Below are positions 7,795 through 13,735 of a stretch of 16,364 nucleotides of DNA, piece after piece. This DNA comes from Nitrospinota bacterium. Lineage in GTDB: Bacteria; Nitrospinota; Nitrospinia; UBA9942. How positions within the stretch are numbered: the first letter of the stretch is position 1; each line of letters opens with the position of its first letter. Under the pieces are notes generated by a model. It did no database searches. It saw only the letters and a list, made by a program, of their open reading frames with translations, and was not told the origin of the DNA. A program made the position numbers and the translations under genes. The stretch is from contig DNJG01000052.1 in the NCBI GenBank assembly GCA_003489165.1, positions 1 to 16,364 of the forward strand, read 5' to 3'.

Positions 7795-8196
7795 CTATTC
7801 CTCAGTGGCCTCCCTGAGGATTACGCTCCTAAGACTCATAACCTTCTCCACACTCGCACTCATCCATTCCACTTTTACTTCAACATCATATAGGTTAAAG
7901 GGGAGATTTTCATTTAAATATTCTTCTTCTTCAGATATCTCAAAAGGGCTTATGGTTCTCTTCCATGTATAACCATTACCAAAACTCCCCTCCTCTGTTC
8001 CCAAGTGGATATCCTCCATGAGAACTGTATCTTCCATACCCTTTTTCGCCAAGAGAATTGCTTGAGAATATTCTTCTGATGCACTTACCGACCTTATTGC
8101 CCCAGAGAAGAGGGACATGATGATTCCGAGGGTAATCCCCAGTATAGTAATAGCAACCAATACCTCTAGAAGACTAAAACCCCTATCGTTGTTCAT
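7795..8196 (-). CDS. gspI: T2SS minor pseudopilin GspI
   Basis: The protein has 133 residues. It has a very short leader, MNNDRG, cut before FSLLEVLVAITILGITLG, with the conserved Glu at mature position 5 and a helix to about residue 28. The globular part contains AILLAKKGMEDTV (42-54), matching the usual GspI pattern after the helix, and a small beta-sheet. Length and features are normal for GspI, which nucleates the pseudopilus tip with GspJ and GspK. The start is ATG at 8196, 59 bp after gspH, and only a weak Shine-Dalgarno is visible. Among the pseudopilins here, this is the only leader without repeat-derived sequence. Confidence 0.94.
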   Translation of the reverse strand: MNNDRGFSLLEVLVAITILGITLGIIMSLFSGAIRSVSASEEYSQAILLAKKGMEDTVLMEDIHLGTEEGSFGNGYTWKRTISPFEISEEEEYLNENLPFNLYDVEVKVEWMSASVEKVMSLRSVILREATEE

Positions 8197-8268
8197 ACAA
8201 TGCCAATTTCAGTGACAGTATTAGTGTCAGCATTTTTCAACTTAAACTGCCGATATTAACTAACACTA
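8197..8268. repeat. gspH-gspI junction with CTNACA-type words
   Basis: The plus strand has cagtgacagtattagtgtcag near 8211-8231 (a TGACA/TGTCA palindrome) and ctaacactatca near 8261. The last codons of gspH (Asp-Ser-Val-Ser) are written in this word family (agtgttagt on the coding strand), which also occurs in the gspD/gspE hairpin. The gap otherwise shows no promoter or terminator. Confidence 0.55.
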
Positions 8269-8828
8269 TCAAAGGTTACATGTGTAAGACCGGTAAAGAC
8301 ATCTACTTCAATTCTAAAACCTTCATCAGTCTTCTTATTTTTTACTATGATTGCCCCGCTGCTGGAACTCCCATCAGGATAAAACAGAATATTACCTTTT
8401 CCTGACTCAATCCTATCTTCTGCCATCTCCATGGATTTAATAGAAACATCTGAAGGGAGCTTAAAAGTTTTTATACTCTTTGAAAGAGCATTTTCATACC
8501 CAGCAATTCCCTGTCCCCCTAAGAAGTAGAGATTATTATCTATATCAAAACCAACAACCTGATACCTCTGTTTAAATACTGCGGTATTTCTGGCAAACTT
8601 AAGTGTTGAAACTATCTGACGGGCAGTTGCCTTGAATTTAAGAGATTCTACGGTATGCAGGAGAGAGGGCACAGCAATCAAAAGCATCAGCCCTATGAGG
8701 AACAGAACTACAAGGAGTTCCACCATAGTAAAACCCCTAATAGATTCACGATTTGCAATTTTAAATTTTAGATTTTCAATTCGTAATTCGTGAATCTTAT
8801 TATTCCTCAATGTCTTTCCAGTTGACAA
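8256..8828 (-). CDS. gspH: T2SS pseudopilin GspH
   Basis: The protein has 190 residues. The prepilin site is SIRG before FTMVELLVVLFLIGLMLLIAVP (cut after G32), with Glu at mature position 5. It is followed by a GspH/FimT-type domain containing ATARQIVSTLKFARNTAVFKQ and NILFYPDGSSSSGAI. The start is TTG at 8828, overlapping gspG by 29 bp. GGGGAGG lies about 9 bases upstream inside gspG, which supports this codon and coupled translation. No ATG exists in frame before the cleavage site. The 32-residue leader is unusually long, and about residues 12-29 are encoded by an inverted repeat. GspH joins the pseudopilus near the tip. Confidence 0.93.
   Translation of the reverse strand: MSTGKTLRNNKIHELRIENLKFKIANRESIRGFTMVELLVVLFLIGLMLLIAVPSLLHTVESLKFKATARQIVSTLKFARNTAVFKQRYQVVGFDIDNNLYFLGGQGIAGYENALSKSIKTFKLPSDVSIKSMEMAEDRIESGKGNILFYPDGSSSSGAIIVKNKKTDEGFRIEVDVFTGLTHVTFDSVS
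8743..8796. repeat. Inverted repeat encoding the GspH leader peptide
   Basis: gattcacga (8743-8751) and tcgtgaatc (8788-8796) are perfect inverted arms. The interior has further imperfect pairing (gcaattttaaattt against attttcaattcg) and an attcgtaattcg stretch of period 8. The whole element is translated within gspH between its start codon and the prepilin cleavage site. Confidence 0.8.
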
Positions 8829-9267
8829 TATCTTGGTCCTCCCCTATGCCACCAGCCGCACCATCGGCACCATAGGATATGATCTCATATTCTCCATATT
8901 CACTTGGGGAAATGTATGCATAGGGTTTTCTCCATGGATCAAGTGGTATATCTTTGGGTATATATGGACCCCTCCACCTTTCCACATTTCCTGTATTCGT
9001 CCGTAACAATGCCAAACCCTCATCGGTTGCAGGATATCTCCCTATATCCAAACGCATCGCATCCAGAGCAGTGCCAAATAGTTCTATCTGCATTTTTGCT
9101 ACCTTGAGTTTAGATTTTCCAACATGACCAAAAAATCTCGGCACTACCAGCGCAGCGAGCAGACCAAGGATTATGAGTACTATTAATAGTTCTATCAGAG
9201 TAAAACCCCTCTCATTATTTTTGATTTTTGATTTTTGATTTTGGATTCTTAAAAGCCACCCTTTCAT
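8800..9267 (-). CDS. gspG: T2SS major pseudopilin GspG
   Basis: The protein has 155 residues and is the main pseudopilus subunit. The leader ends NERG before FTLIELLIVLIILGLLAALVVPRFFG (cut after G21, Glu at mature position 5). The C-terminal half carries the GspG signature: GRYPATDEGLALL, RWRGPYIPKDIPLDPWRKPYAY, and a calcium-site-type loop SYGADGAAGGIGEDQDI ending DIVNW. The start is ATG at 9267 with a strong AAGGAGAT about 6-7 bases upstream, 14 bp after gspF. This is the best ribosome-binding site in the T2SS part, as expected for the most abundant subunit. Residues 7-17 of the leader are encoded by a period-7 repeat. The 21-residue leader is long for GspG. Confidence 0.98.
   Translation of the reverse strand: MKGWLLRIQNQKSKIKNNERGFTLIELLIVLIILGLLAALVVPRFFGHVGKSKLKVAKMQIELFGTALDAMRLDIGRYPATDEGLALLRTNTGNVERWRGPYIPKDIPLDPWRKPYAYISPSEYGEYEIISYGADGAAGGIGEDQDIVNWKDIEE
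9223..9250. repeat. Period-7 tandem repeat encoding the GspG leader
   Basis: Four consecutive units on the plus strand read gattttt, gattttt, gattttg, gattctt. They encode the basic, polar part of the GspG leader (Ile/Gln/Asn/Lys/Ser residues, 7-17), upstream of the NERG cleavage motif. Confidence 0.85.
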
Positions 9268-9281
9268 AAATATCTCCTTTC

Positions 9282-10499
9282 TTAAAATGGTATCTCGTTT
9301 ACACTAAAAATAGCAAGCAGCATTGATACAACTATAAAACCTACAACCATTCCCATAAAAATTATCAATAACGGTTCCATTATAGATAGAAACCTCTTTG
9401 CATTTTCCTTTAAATGAGTTTCAAAAGTATCTGCTACCTCAAGAAGCATCTCTTCCAAACGCCCTGTCTCTTCACCCACAATAATCATCTCAACTGCCAT
9501 AGGTGGAAAGATACCTTCCTTCTTTAATGGTAAACCAAGCCCCTCACCATGTCTCACACTCTCATATAGTCTTATGACAGCCTTTGAAATAAAACGGTTG
9601 GTAATTGTATTACTGACAATATCAATGGATTTTAAAACCGGAACCCCACCTTTAAGAAGAGTCCCCATTGACCTGGCAAATCTTACAATCTCTGTATTTC
9701 TGATAATTGTCCCAATAACAGGCATCTTAAGCTTAAGCTGATCCCATGATAGTCTCCCCGCACTTGTTCTCTTATAGGTGTAAAAGAGCAGATAAGGGAC
9801 AAGTAAGAATAGTATAAATACCCACCAATAATTTCTAACAGTCTCACTTATCCTCATCAAAACCATCGTTGATAAGGGGATTGCCTGTCCCATCTCTGAG
9901 AATGTTGCCGCAAATTTCGGTATAACGAAGGTTAGCAGGATGATTATAGAAAATCCGCTGAAGATTGTAAGAATGGCAGGATATATCATAGCAGATATGA
10001 TATAGTTTCTTAGTTCTCTAGACCTTGAAAGAAAATCACTCAATCTCCTGAGAGTTGCATCAAGAGTAGCACTTGCCTCTCCAGCCCTTATTAAGTTGAT
10101 ATAAAATGGTGGAAATACTATTGGAAAAACTTCCAGTGCATTAGAAACAGAGCTCCCTTTTTCAATAGAACCTAAGATATTTTCAAGCATTTTTTTAAAT
10201 CTTTTTTTTCCTTCAATACTAATAAGTGTCTTAAGACTTCTATCAATCGGGATACCTGCTTTTAAGAGTCCTGACAGTTCTCTGGTAAAATTGATGACCT
10301 GCTGCTGCGGGACACGTTGGAAGAGAAATAGCAAAGGATTTTCTCTGCTCATTTTTTCAACAGTAGGTGACGCAACACTTATAGGGATATATCCGCGATT
10401 CTGAAGTATGGTTATGACAGACCTTTCCTCCTTTGCTTCCATAACCCCTTCAATAACCGTTCCGGTAATATCTGTGGCTTTATATTTAAAAAATGCCAT
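9282..10499 (-). CDS. gspF: T2SS inner-membrane platform protein GspF
   Basis: The protein has 405 residues, the usual length. An N-terminal cytoplasmic segment (MAFFKYKATDITGTVIEGVM) is followed by two T2SSF domains, about 70-195 and 272-395. Each has the FARxLGTLLKGGVPxxxSL-type opening (FTRELSGLLKAGIPIDRSL at 71-89, FARSMGTLLKGGVPVLKSI at 274-292) and the GEETGRLEEML motif (342-352; first copy RAGEASATLDATL). Membrane helices lie at about 171-195, 223-242 and 376-398. GspF is the platform core that the GspE ATPase acts on. The start is ATG at 10499, 53 bp after the WD40 gene, with no Shine-Dalgarno; an 8-base tandem repeat occupies that site. It is the first T2SS gene of the cluster. Confidence 0.98.
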   Translation of the reverse strand: MAFFKYKATDITGTVIEGVMEAKEERSVITILQNRGYIPISVASPTVEKMSRENPLLFLFQRVPQQQVINFTRELSGLLKAGIPIDRSLKTLISIEGKKRFKKMLENILGSIEKGSSVSNALEVFPIVFPPFYINLIRAGEASATLDATLRRLSDFLSRSRELRNYIISAMIYPAILTIFSGFSIIILLTFVIPKFAATFSEMGQAIPLSTMVLMRISETVRNYWWVFILFLLVPYLLFYTYKRTSAGRLSWDQLKLKMPVIGTIIRNTEIVRFARSMGTLLKGGVPVLKSIDIVSNTITNRFISKAVIRLYESVRHGEGLGLPLKKEGIFPPMAVEMIIVGEETGRLEEMLLEVADTFETHLKENAKRFLSIMEPLLIIFMGMVVGFIVVSMLLAIFSVNEIPF

Positions 10500-10501
10500 A
10501 G

Positions 10502-10563
10502 TATAAGCTATAAAGTTATAAGGTTATAAAGTCGTTGAGATTTATGAATTTTTTACTTTATAA
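10502..10563. repeat. Octamer repeat and inverted repeat upstream of gspF
   Basis: Period-8 units run tataaagt (10509-10516), tataaggt (10517-10524), tataaagt (10525-10532), preceded by tataagc. ttataaagt (10524-10532) also forms a perfect 9-bp inverted repeat with actttataa (10555-10563), which reaches into the last codons of the WD40 gene. The element fills the space where a gspF ribosome-binding site would be expected. Confidence 0.75.
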
Positions 10564-12712
10564 ACTTAATATGTTTCTTTGCACCTTCAGATGCTACATA
10601 GGTATTATCCCACAGATAAATTAAAAAATCATCCCTCTTTATAGACAAAAGGGTCATGAGCGATATTCCTTTTTCTATATCCCACACCTTTATTCTATGG
10701 TCTTCACTGCCTGATACCAATCTCTTTCCATCGGAAGAAAAGACTAACATGTAAATGGAATCTGTATGTTCTGAAAGGGTACGTATCTTTTTTTTACTTG
10801 AAAGATCCCAGAGTTCCACAGTATTCACGCCATCACCGATTGCAAAGAGATGCCCGTCAGGAGAGAAAGCAATAGAATTTATAGCTGTTTTTTCACTGGA
10901 GAGCGTATAAAATGATTTCCCATCTATACTTATAAGCAGAACTGTATTGTCCTTTGTTACGATTGCTATATTCTTGCCATCTGGGGAAAATTTAGTGAGA
11001 TGCACTATGCCATTATATCCTTTAAAAGTATCAACAGGGGATAACAGATTTATATCCCATACAATCATCTCTCCACCCCAGCCTGTTGAAATAAGAATGT
11101 TTCCATCAGGAGAAAAGTCAAGTGACTTTACCGGTTCGTTGTGCCCTCTAAGGATTGAGATGGAATCCTTTTTATAAACATCCCAGAGTCTTACTGTCCT
11201 ATCCAGTCCACCTGATGCCACTATCCTTCCTTCTGGAGAAAAATCCATACATATAGGCCAATTTTCATGCCCCTTAAATTCAGCAATAGACTTTCTCTCC
11301 CTGCTTAAACCTTGCGAAAACAAGTTTTCAAAATCCCATATCTTCACTGTGTTATCCCTGTGTCCTGCTGCAAGCATCCTATTATCATCAGAGAGTGCTA
11401 CAGCCTCAACAAACCCGTCCTGTTTTTCAAAGAAATTATTCAAAGAGCCATCTTCTATTATCTTGCCTCCACTCTCTGACTCTCTAATTACCCCTATGCT
11501 CCTGCTTCTTGAAATATCCCATATTTTAATCACTTTGTCCCAACTCCCTATAGTTAAGATTCTTCCATCACTGGTAAGGGATTGCAAATATAATTGTCTA
11601 ATGTGGTTTTCAAAGGTATGAATCTTTATGCCTGTAGTGATATCCCAGAGTTTGATAGTTGTATCCCACCCTCCAGAAACTGCAACCTTTCCTTTTGGTG
11701 AAAAGTCCACAGAGTAAACTGCATGAGAATTATCATAGAGTTTCTGCATGATTATCTTTTTCTTTATATCCCATAAATGAACCTCAGGATAGGCACCGGC
11801 TGTTGCCAGAATCTCTCCATCTGAAGAGAATCTGAGACTGTATACAGGGTGAAAGCCCTTCTCATGTTCTTCAAAAAGGGTTTCAACAATTGTCATTTTT
11901 TTTATATCCCATAAATTTATATTTTCATCAGCCCCTCCCGATGCAAGGAATCTTCCATCTGGAGAAAATGCAACAGCATAAACCGCACCACTATGCCCTT
12001 CAAGAAATTGTGGAGTCATCTTTTTTACATCCCATATTCCGATAGTAGTGTCACCACTTGCAGAGGCTATGGATTCACCATCTGGTGAAAAGGCAACAGA
12101 AAAAACAGTTTCATTGTGGCCTGACAGTATAGCTATACACTCTCTCTTCTCAATGTCCCACAGTCTTATAGCCTTATCATCACCACCTGATGCAAGCAAT
12201 CTACCATCAGGAGATATGGCAATTGAATTAATGGAACCTGTATGACCAGCAAGGGTGAACAGAGATGTTTTTGTTTTAAAACCCCAGAGTCTTATAGTTT
12301 TATCATCGCTCCCTGATGCAAGCAATCTACTATCAGGAGATATGGCAATTGAATTAACAGAACCTGTATGACCAGCAAGGGTCTTTAAAAGAGACATGTC
12401 ATGGATATCCCATAATCTAATGGTTCTATCAAGTCCAGCTGAAGCGATGATATTACCATCAGATGAAAAGGATAAGGAACGAATAACCTTTTTATGCCCA
12501 TCCTGTATAATCAGTTCAGAAGCGTAGATACTCGTACCAAGAAACAAAAAGAAAAAAATTAGGCAGGATAAAACAAAATGGATATTAAAACTACGAAGAA
12601 TGCGAAGAAAATAAAAAAATATATAAAAATTTCTACAACTTATTCCTTTGTGGCCTTCGTATACTTCGTGGTTCAGAACAAAATTAAAACGAATGCTTTT
12701 TTTGATAATCAT
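10553..12712 (-). CDS. Exported WD40 beta-propeller protein, 14 repeats
   Basis: The protein has 719 residues. An unusual N-terminal extension (1-45) is followed by a signal-peptide core (about 46-60), probably cut after IYA (64). Fourteen WD40 repeats of about 42 residues follow from residue 71 to about 690. Most show the GH dipeptide, the FSPDG turn and a terminal LWD or IWD; blade 12 lacks the WD. Fourteen blades suggest two seven-bladed propellers. A short tail ending LWDNTYVASEGAKKHIKF closes it. Propellers serve as protein-binding scaffolds, and the target is unknown. The start is ATG at 12712, overlapping the nuclease-like gene by 4 bases (ATGA), a sign of coupled translation. It lies directly upstream of gspF, so it may be a T2SS partner, cargo, or envelope scaffold. 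Confidence 0.94.
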   Translation of the reverse strand: MIIKKSIRFNFVLNHEVYEGHKGISCRNFYIFFYFLRILRSFNIHFVLSCLIFFFLFLGTSIYASELIIQDGHKKVIRSLSFSSDGNIIASAGLDRTIRLWDIHDMSLLKTLAGHTGSVNSIAISPDSRLLASGSDDKTIRLWGFKTKTSLFTLAGHTGSINSIAISPDGRLLASGGDDKAIRLWDIEKRECIAILSGHNETVFSVAFSPDGESIASASGDTTIGIWDVKKMTPQFLEGHSGAVYAVAFSPDGRFLASGGADENINLWDIKKMTIVETLFEEHEKGFHPVYSLRFSSDGEILATAGAYPEVHLWDIKKKIIMQKLYDNSHAVYSVDFSPKGKVAVSGGWDTTIKLWDITTGIKIHTFENHIRQLYLQSLTSDGRILTIGSWDKVIKIWDISRSRSIGVIRESESGGKIIEDGSLNNFFEKQDGFVEAVALSDDNRMLAAGHRDNTVKIWDFENLFSQGLSRERKSIAEFKGHENWPICMDFSPEGRIVASGGLDRTVRLWDVYKKDSISILRGHNEPVKSLDFSPDGNILISTGWGGEMIVWDINLLSPVDTFKGYNGIVHLTKFSPDGKNIAIVTKDNTVLLISIDGKSFYTLSSEKTAINSIAFSPDGHLFAIGDGVNTVELWDLSSKKKIRTLSEHTDSIYMLVFSSDGKRLVSGSEDHRIKVWDIEKGISLMTLLSIKRDDFLIYLWDNTYVASEGAKKHIKFIK
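12157..12383. repeat. Tandem internal duplication of one WD40 blade
   Basis: Blades 2 and 3 of the WD40 gene are nearly identical in DNA at a spacing of exactly 126 bp (42 codons). For example, tgatgcaagcaatct occurs at 12188 and 12314, followed by matching sequence through aggagatatggcaattgaat and the next segment. The other blades are much more diverged, so this copy is recent. Confidence 0.85.
12591..12671. repeat. Inverted ACGAAG repeat in the WD40 N-terminal extension
   Basis: ctacgaagaatgcgaagaaa (12591-12610) and ccttcgtatacttcgtgg (12654-12671) form an imperfect inverted pair built from acgaag/cttcgt words. The whole element is translated as residues about 14-41 of the WD40 protein, ahead of its signal-peptide core. 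Confidence 0.75.
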
Positions 12713-13224
12713 TTATCCATTTTTTCAAATTCCTTTTTGTATTTATAATTACCTTTCCTGTCAGCTGATGCATATCTCAACTTTATCATCTCAAGATTTA
12801 TAAAAGTACCAGTCTCTTTAAGATGCACATATCCGCGCAAAATGCCTGATGAATCAGTCCACTTATCTTCAAATTCAAGATAGAGTTTCTTACCCTTTAC
12901 TGTTTTTTCCAAATATCCCACAGGTCCCATGCCAAATCTTCTTTTTATCCCCTCAATCAACCCTTTACCGCCAACATCCACACCAATCAATCTGAGTTTC
13001 TTTTTCATGCTGAGAATATCAACTTCTATAGTATCTCCATCTACCACATCATGACAAACTGCAAAAACATAGTTGGGATTCTGCGAAGTGTCTTCTTCTG
13101 CTAATGCATGAGTAATGAAGAGGCAAAATGCAATAAGCAAAAAACCAGAAACCAGACATTTTGCTTTTTGTTTCTTGCATCCTTCTTTTTTATAGAGTGT
13201 TAAAATTTGAGAAATGTGTATCAT
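12709..13224 (-). CDS. Exported staphylococcal-nuclease-like (SNase fold) protein, probably inactive
   Basis: The protein has 171 residues. A signal peptide (core about 26-39, cut near ALA at 42) is followed by an SNase-like domain (about 52-168). The family motif VDGDT (61-65) is present, as are RLIGVD (78-83) and TDSSGILRGYVHL (123-135). By comparison with staphylococcal nuclease, the Asp21, Arg35 and Asp40 equivalents are kept (Asp64 or its neighbour, Arg78, Asp83). The TPE segment carrying Glu43 reads VGG, and the Arg87 position is Ile128, so nuclease activity is doubtful. The C-terminus is shorter than usual. The start is ATG at 13224 with AAAGGA about 11 bases upstream, 1 bp after the rhodanese-like gene. 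It overlaps the WD40 gene by 4 bases. The N-terminal 35 codons are partly built from heptamer repeats. Confidence 0.85.
   Translation of the reverse strand: MIHISQILTLYKKEGCKKQKAKCLVSGFLLIAFCLFITHALAEEDTSQNPNYVFAVCHDVVDGDTIEVDILSMKKKLRLIGVDVGGKGLIEGIKRRFGMGPVGYLEKTVKGKKLYLEFEDKWTDSSGILRGYVHLKETGTFINLEMIKLRYASADRKGNYKYKKEFEKMDK
13123..13184. repeat. Heptamer repeat and inverted copy in the nuclease-like gene
   Basis: Period-7 units on the plus strand are gcaaaat, gcaataa, gcaaaaa, accagaa, accagac (13123-13157), followed by inverted-sense units cattttg, ctttttg, tttcttg (13157-13177). gcaaaatg (13123-13130) and cattttgc (13157-13164) pair perfectly. The element encodes the n-region and much of the hydrophobic core of the signal peptide. 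Confidence 0.78.
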
Positions 13225-13225
13225 A

Positions 13226-13681
13226 TTATTTCTTTCCTTTCATGCCAGAAGATGGCAACTTCCCTTTTTCCAGCGGCAGTGTCCATAGATTCATGCCTCC
13301 TTTCAGGCTATATATATGTTTATACCTTGTTGTCAGCTTCATATTCCCGCAAAATATATTAGCCTCTCTTCCATTATTATCCACAACAACAGCAGTCTTG
13401 TTATTTTTCTTCCATTGTAAAGTATAATAATCCAATCTCTGCTGCAAAAAATTCTTATCTTTTGGTGAAATATGAATAGCACCAGGAATATGACCATTAT
13501 TATAATCTTCATGTATTCTATAATCAACAATGACGACCTCATTTTTTTCTTTTTCCATCATCTGACGTAGCTTCTTTTGATCTATTTCTTCACATTTAAT
13601 CTCCTTACCTACTGCCATAGATTCTCCATTCATAATCCAGAGAAAAGATAAGAATAATATTAGAATAGCTATTGTTCTCAT
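13226..13681 (-). CDS. Exported rhodanese-like domain protein without catalytic Cys
   Basis: The protein has 151 residues. A signal peptide (MRTIAILILFLSFLWIMNGESMA) leads into a single rhodanese domain with VVIVDYR (49-55), GHIPGAIHIS (63-72) and a C-terminal LKGGMNLW (126-133). The active loop, normally V-x-C-x-x-G-x-R, reads VVVDNNGREA, so the catalytic Cys is Asp101. Sulfurtransferase activity is therefore not expected, and a binding role is likely. The frame is open to 13732, but the ATG at 13681 has a strong AGGAGG seven bases upstream and begins exactly at the signal peptide, so I use it. It follows the TPR/SUMF1 lipoprotein gene by 54 bp and precedes the nuclease-like gene by 1 bp. 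Confidence 0.88.
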   Translation of the reverse strand: MRTIAILILFLSFLWIMNGESMAVGKEIKCEEIDQKKLRQMMEKEKNEVVIVDYRIHEDYNNGHIPGAIHISPKDKNFLQQRLDYYTLQWKKNNKTAVVVDNNGREANIFCGNMKLTTRYKHIYSLKGGMNLWTLPLEKGKLPSSGMKGKK

Positions 13682-13684
13682 AAG

Positions 13685-13695
13685 AAGACCTCCTC
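13685..13695 (-). promoter_or_regulatory. Strong ribosome-binding site of the rhodanese-like gene
   Basis: The coding strand reads AAGAGGAGGTC ending seven to eight bases before the ATG at 13681. It decides the start of the rhodanese-like gene against the upstream extension to 13732, which would add 17 residues ahead of a normal signal peptide. Confidence 0.8.
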
Positions 13696-13735
13696 TTATA
13701 TCAACAAACAACGAATAACGAGTTTTACTCATTGT

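Noticed and set aside
1..10499. Type IV pilus locus rather than T2SS
   Set aside because: GspG-type DPW/YPATDEGL motifs, a GspK with the DWIDxNN and GAEDDYY signature, and the H-I-J-K set are T2SS-specific; the PilM/PilN/PilO likeness reflects shared ancestry.
2913..13184. CRISPR array
   Set aside because: The repeats are short, degenerate and contiguous with no unique spacers, and no cas genes are present.
13339..13542. Minus-strand open frame of 67 codons inside the rhodanese-like gene
   Set aside because: It is a shifted frame of a gene with clear domain motifs and shows no ribosome-binding site or known motif.
13682..13732. Longer rhodanese-like start at 13732
   Set aside because: ATG at 13681 has a strong AGGAGG and begins a standard signal peptide; the extension would place 17 residues before it.
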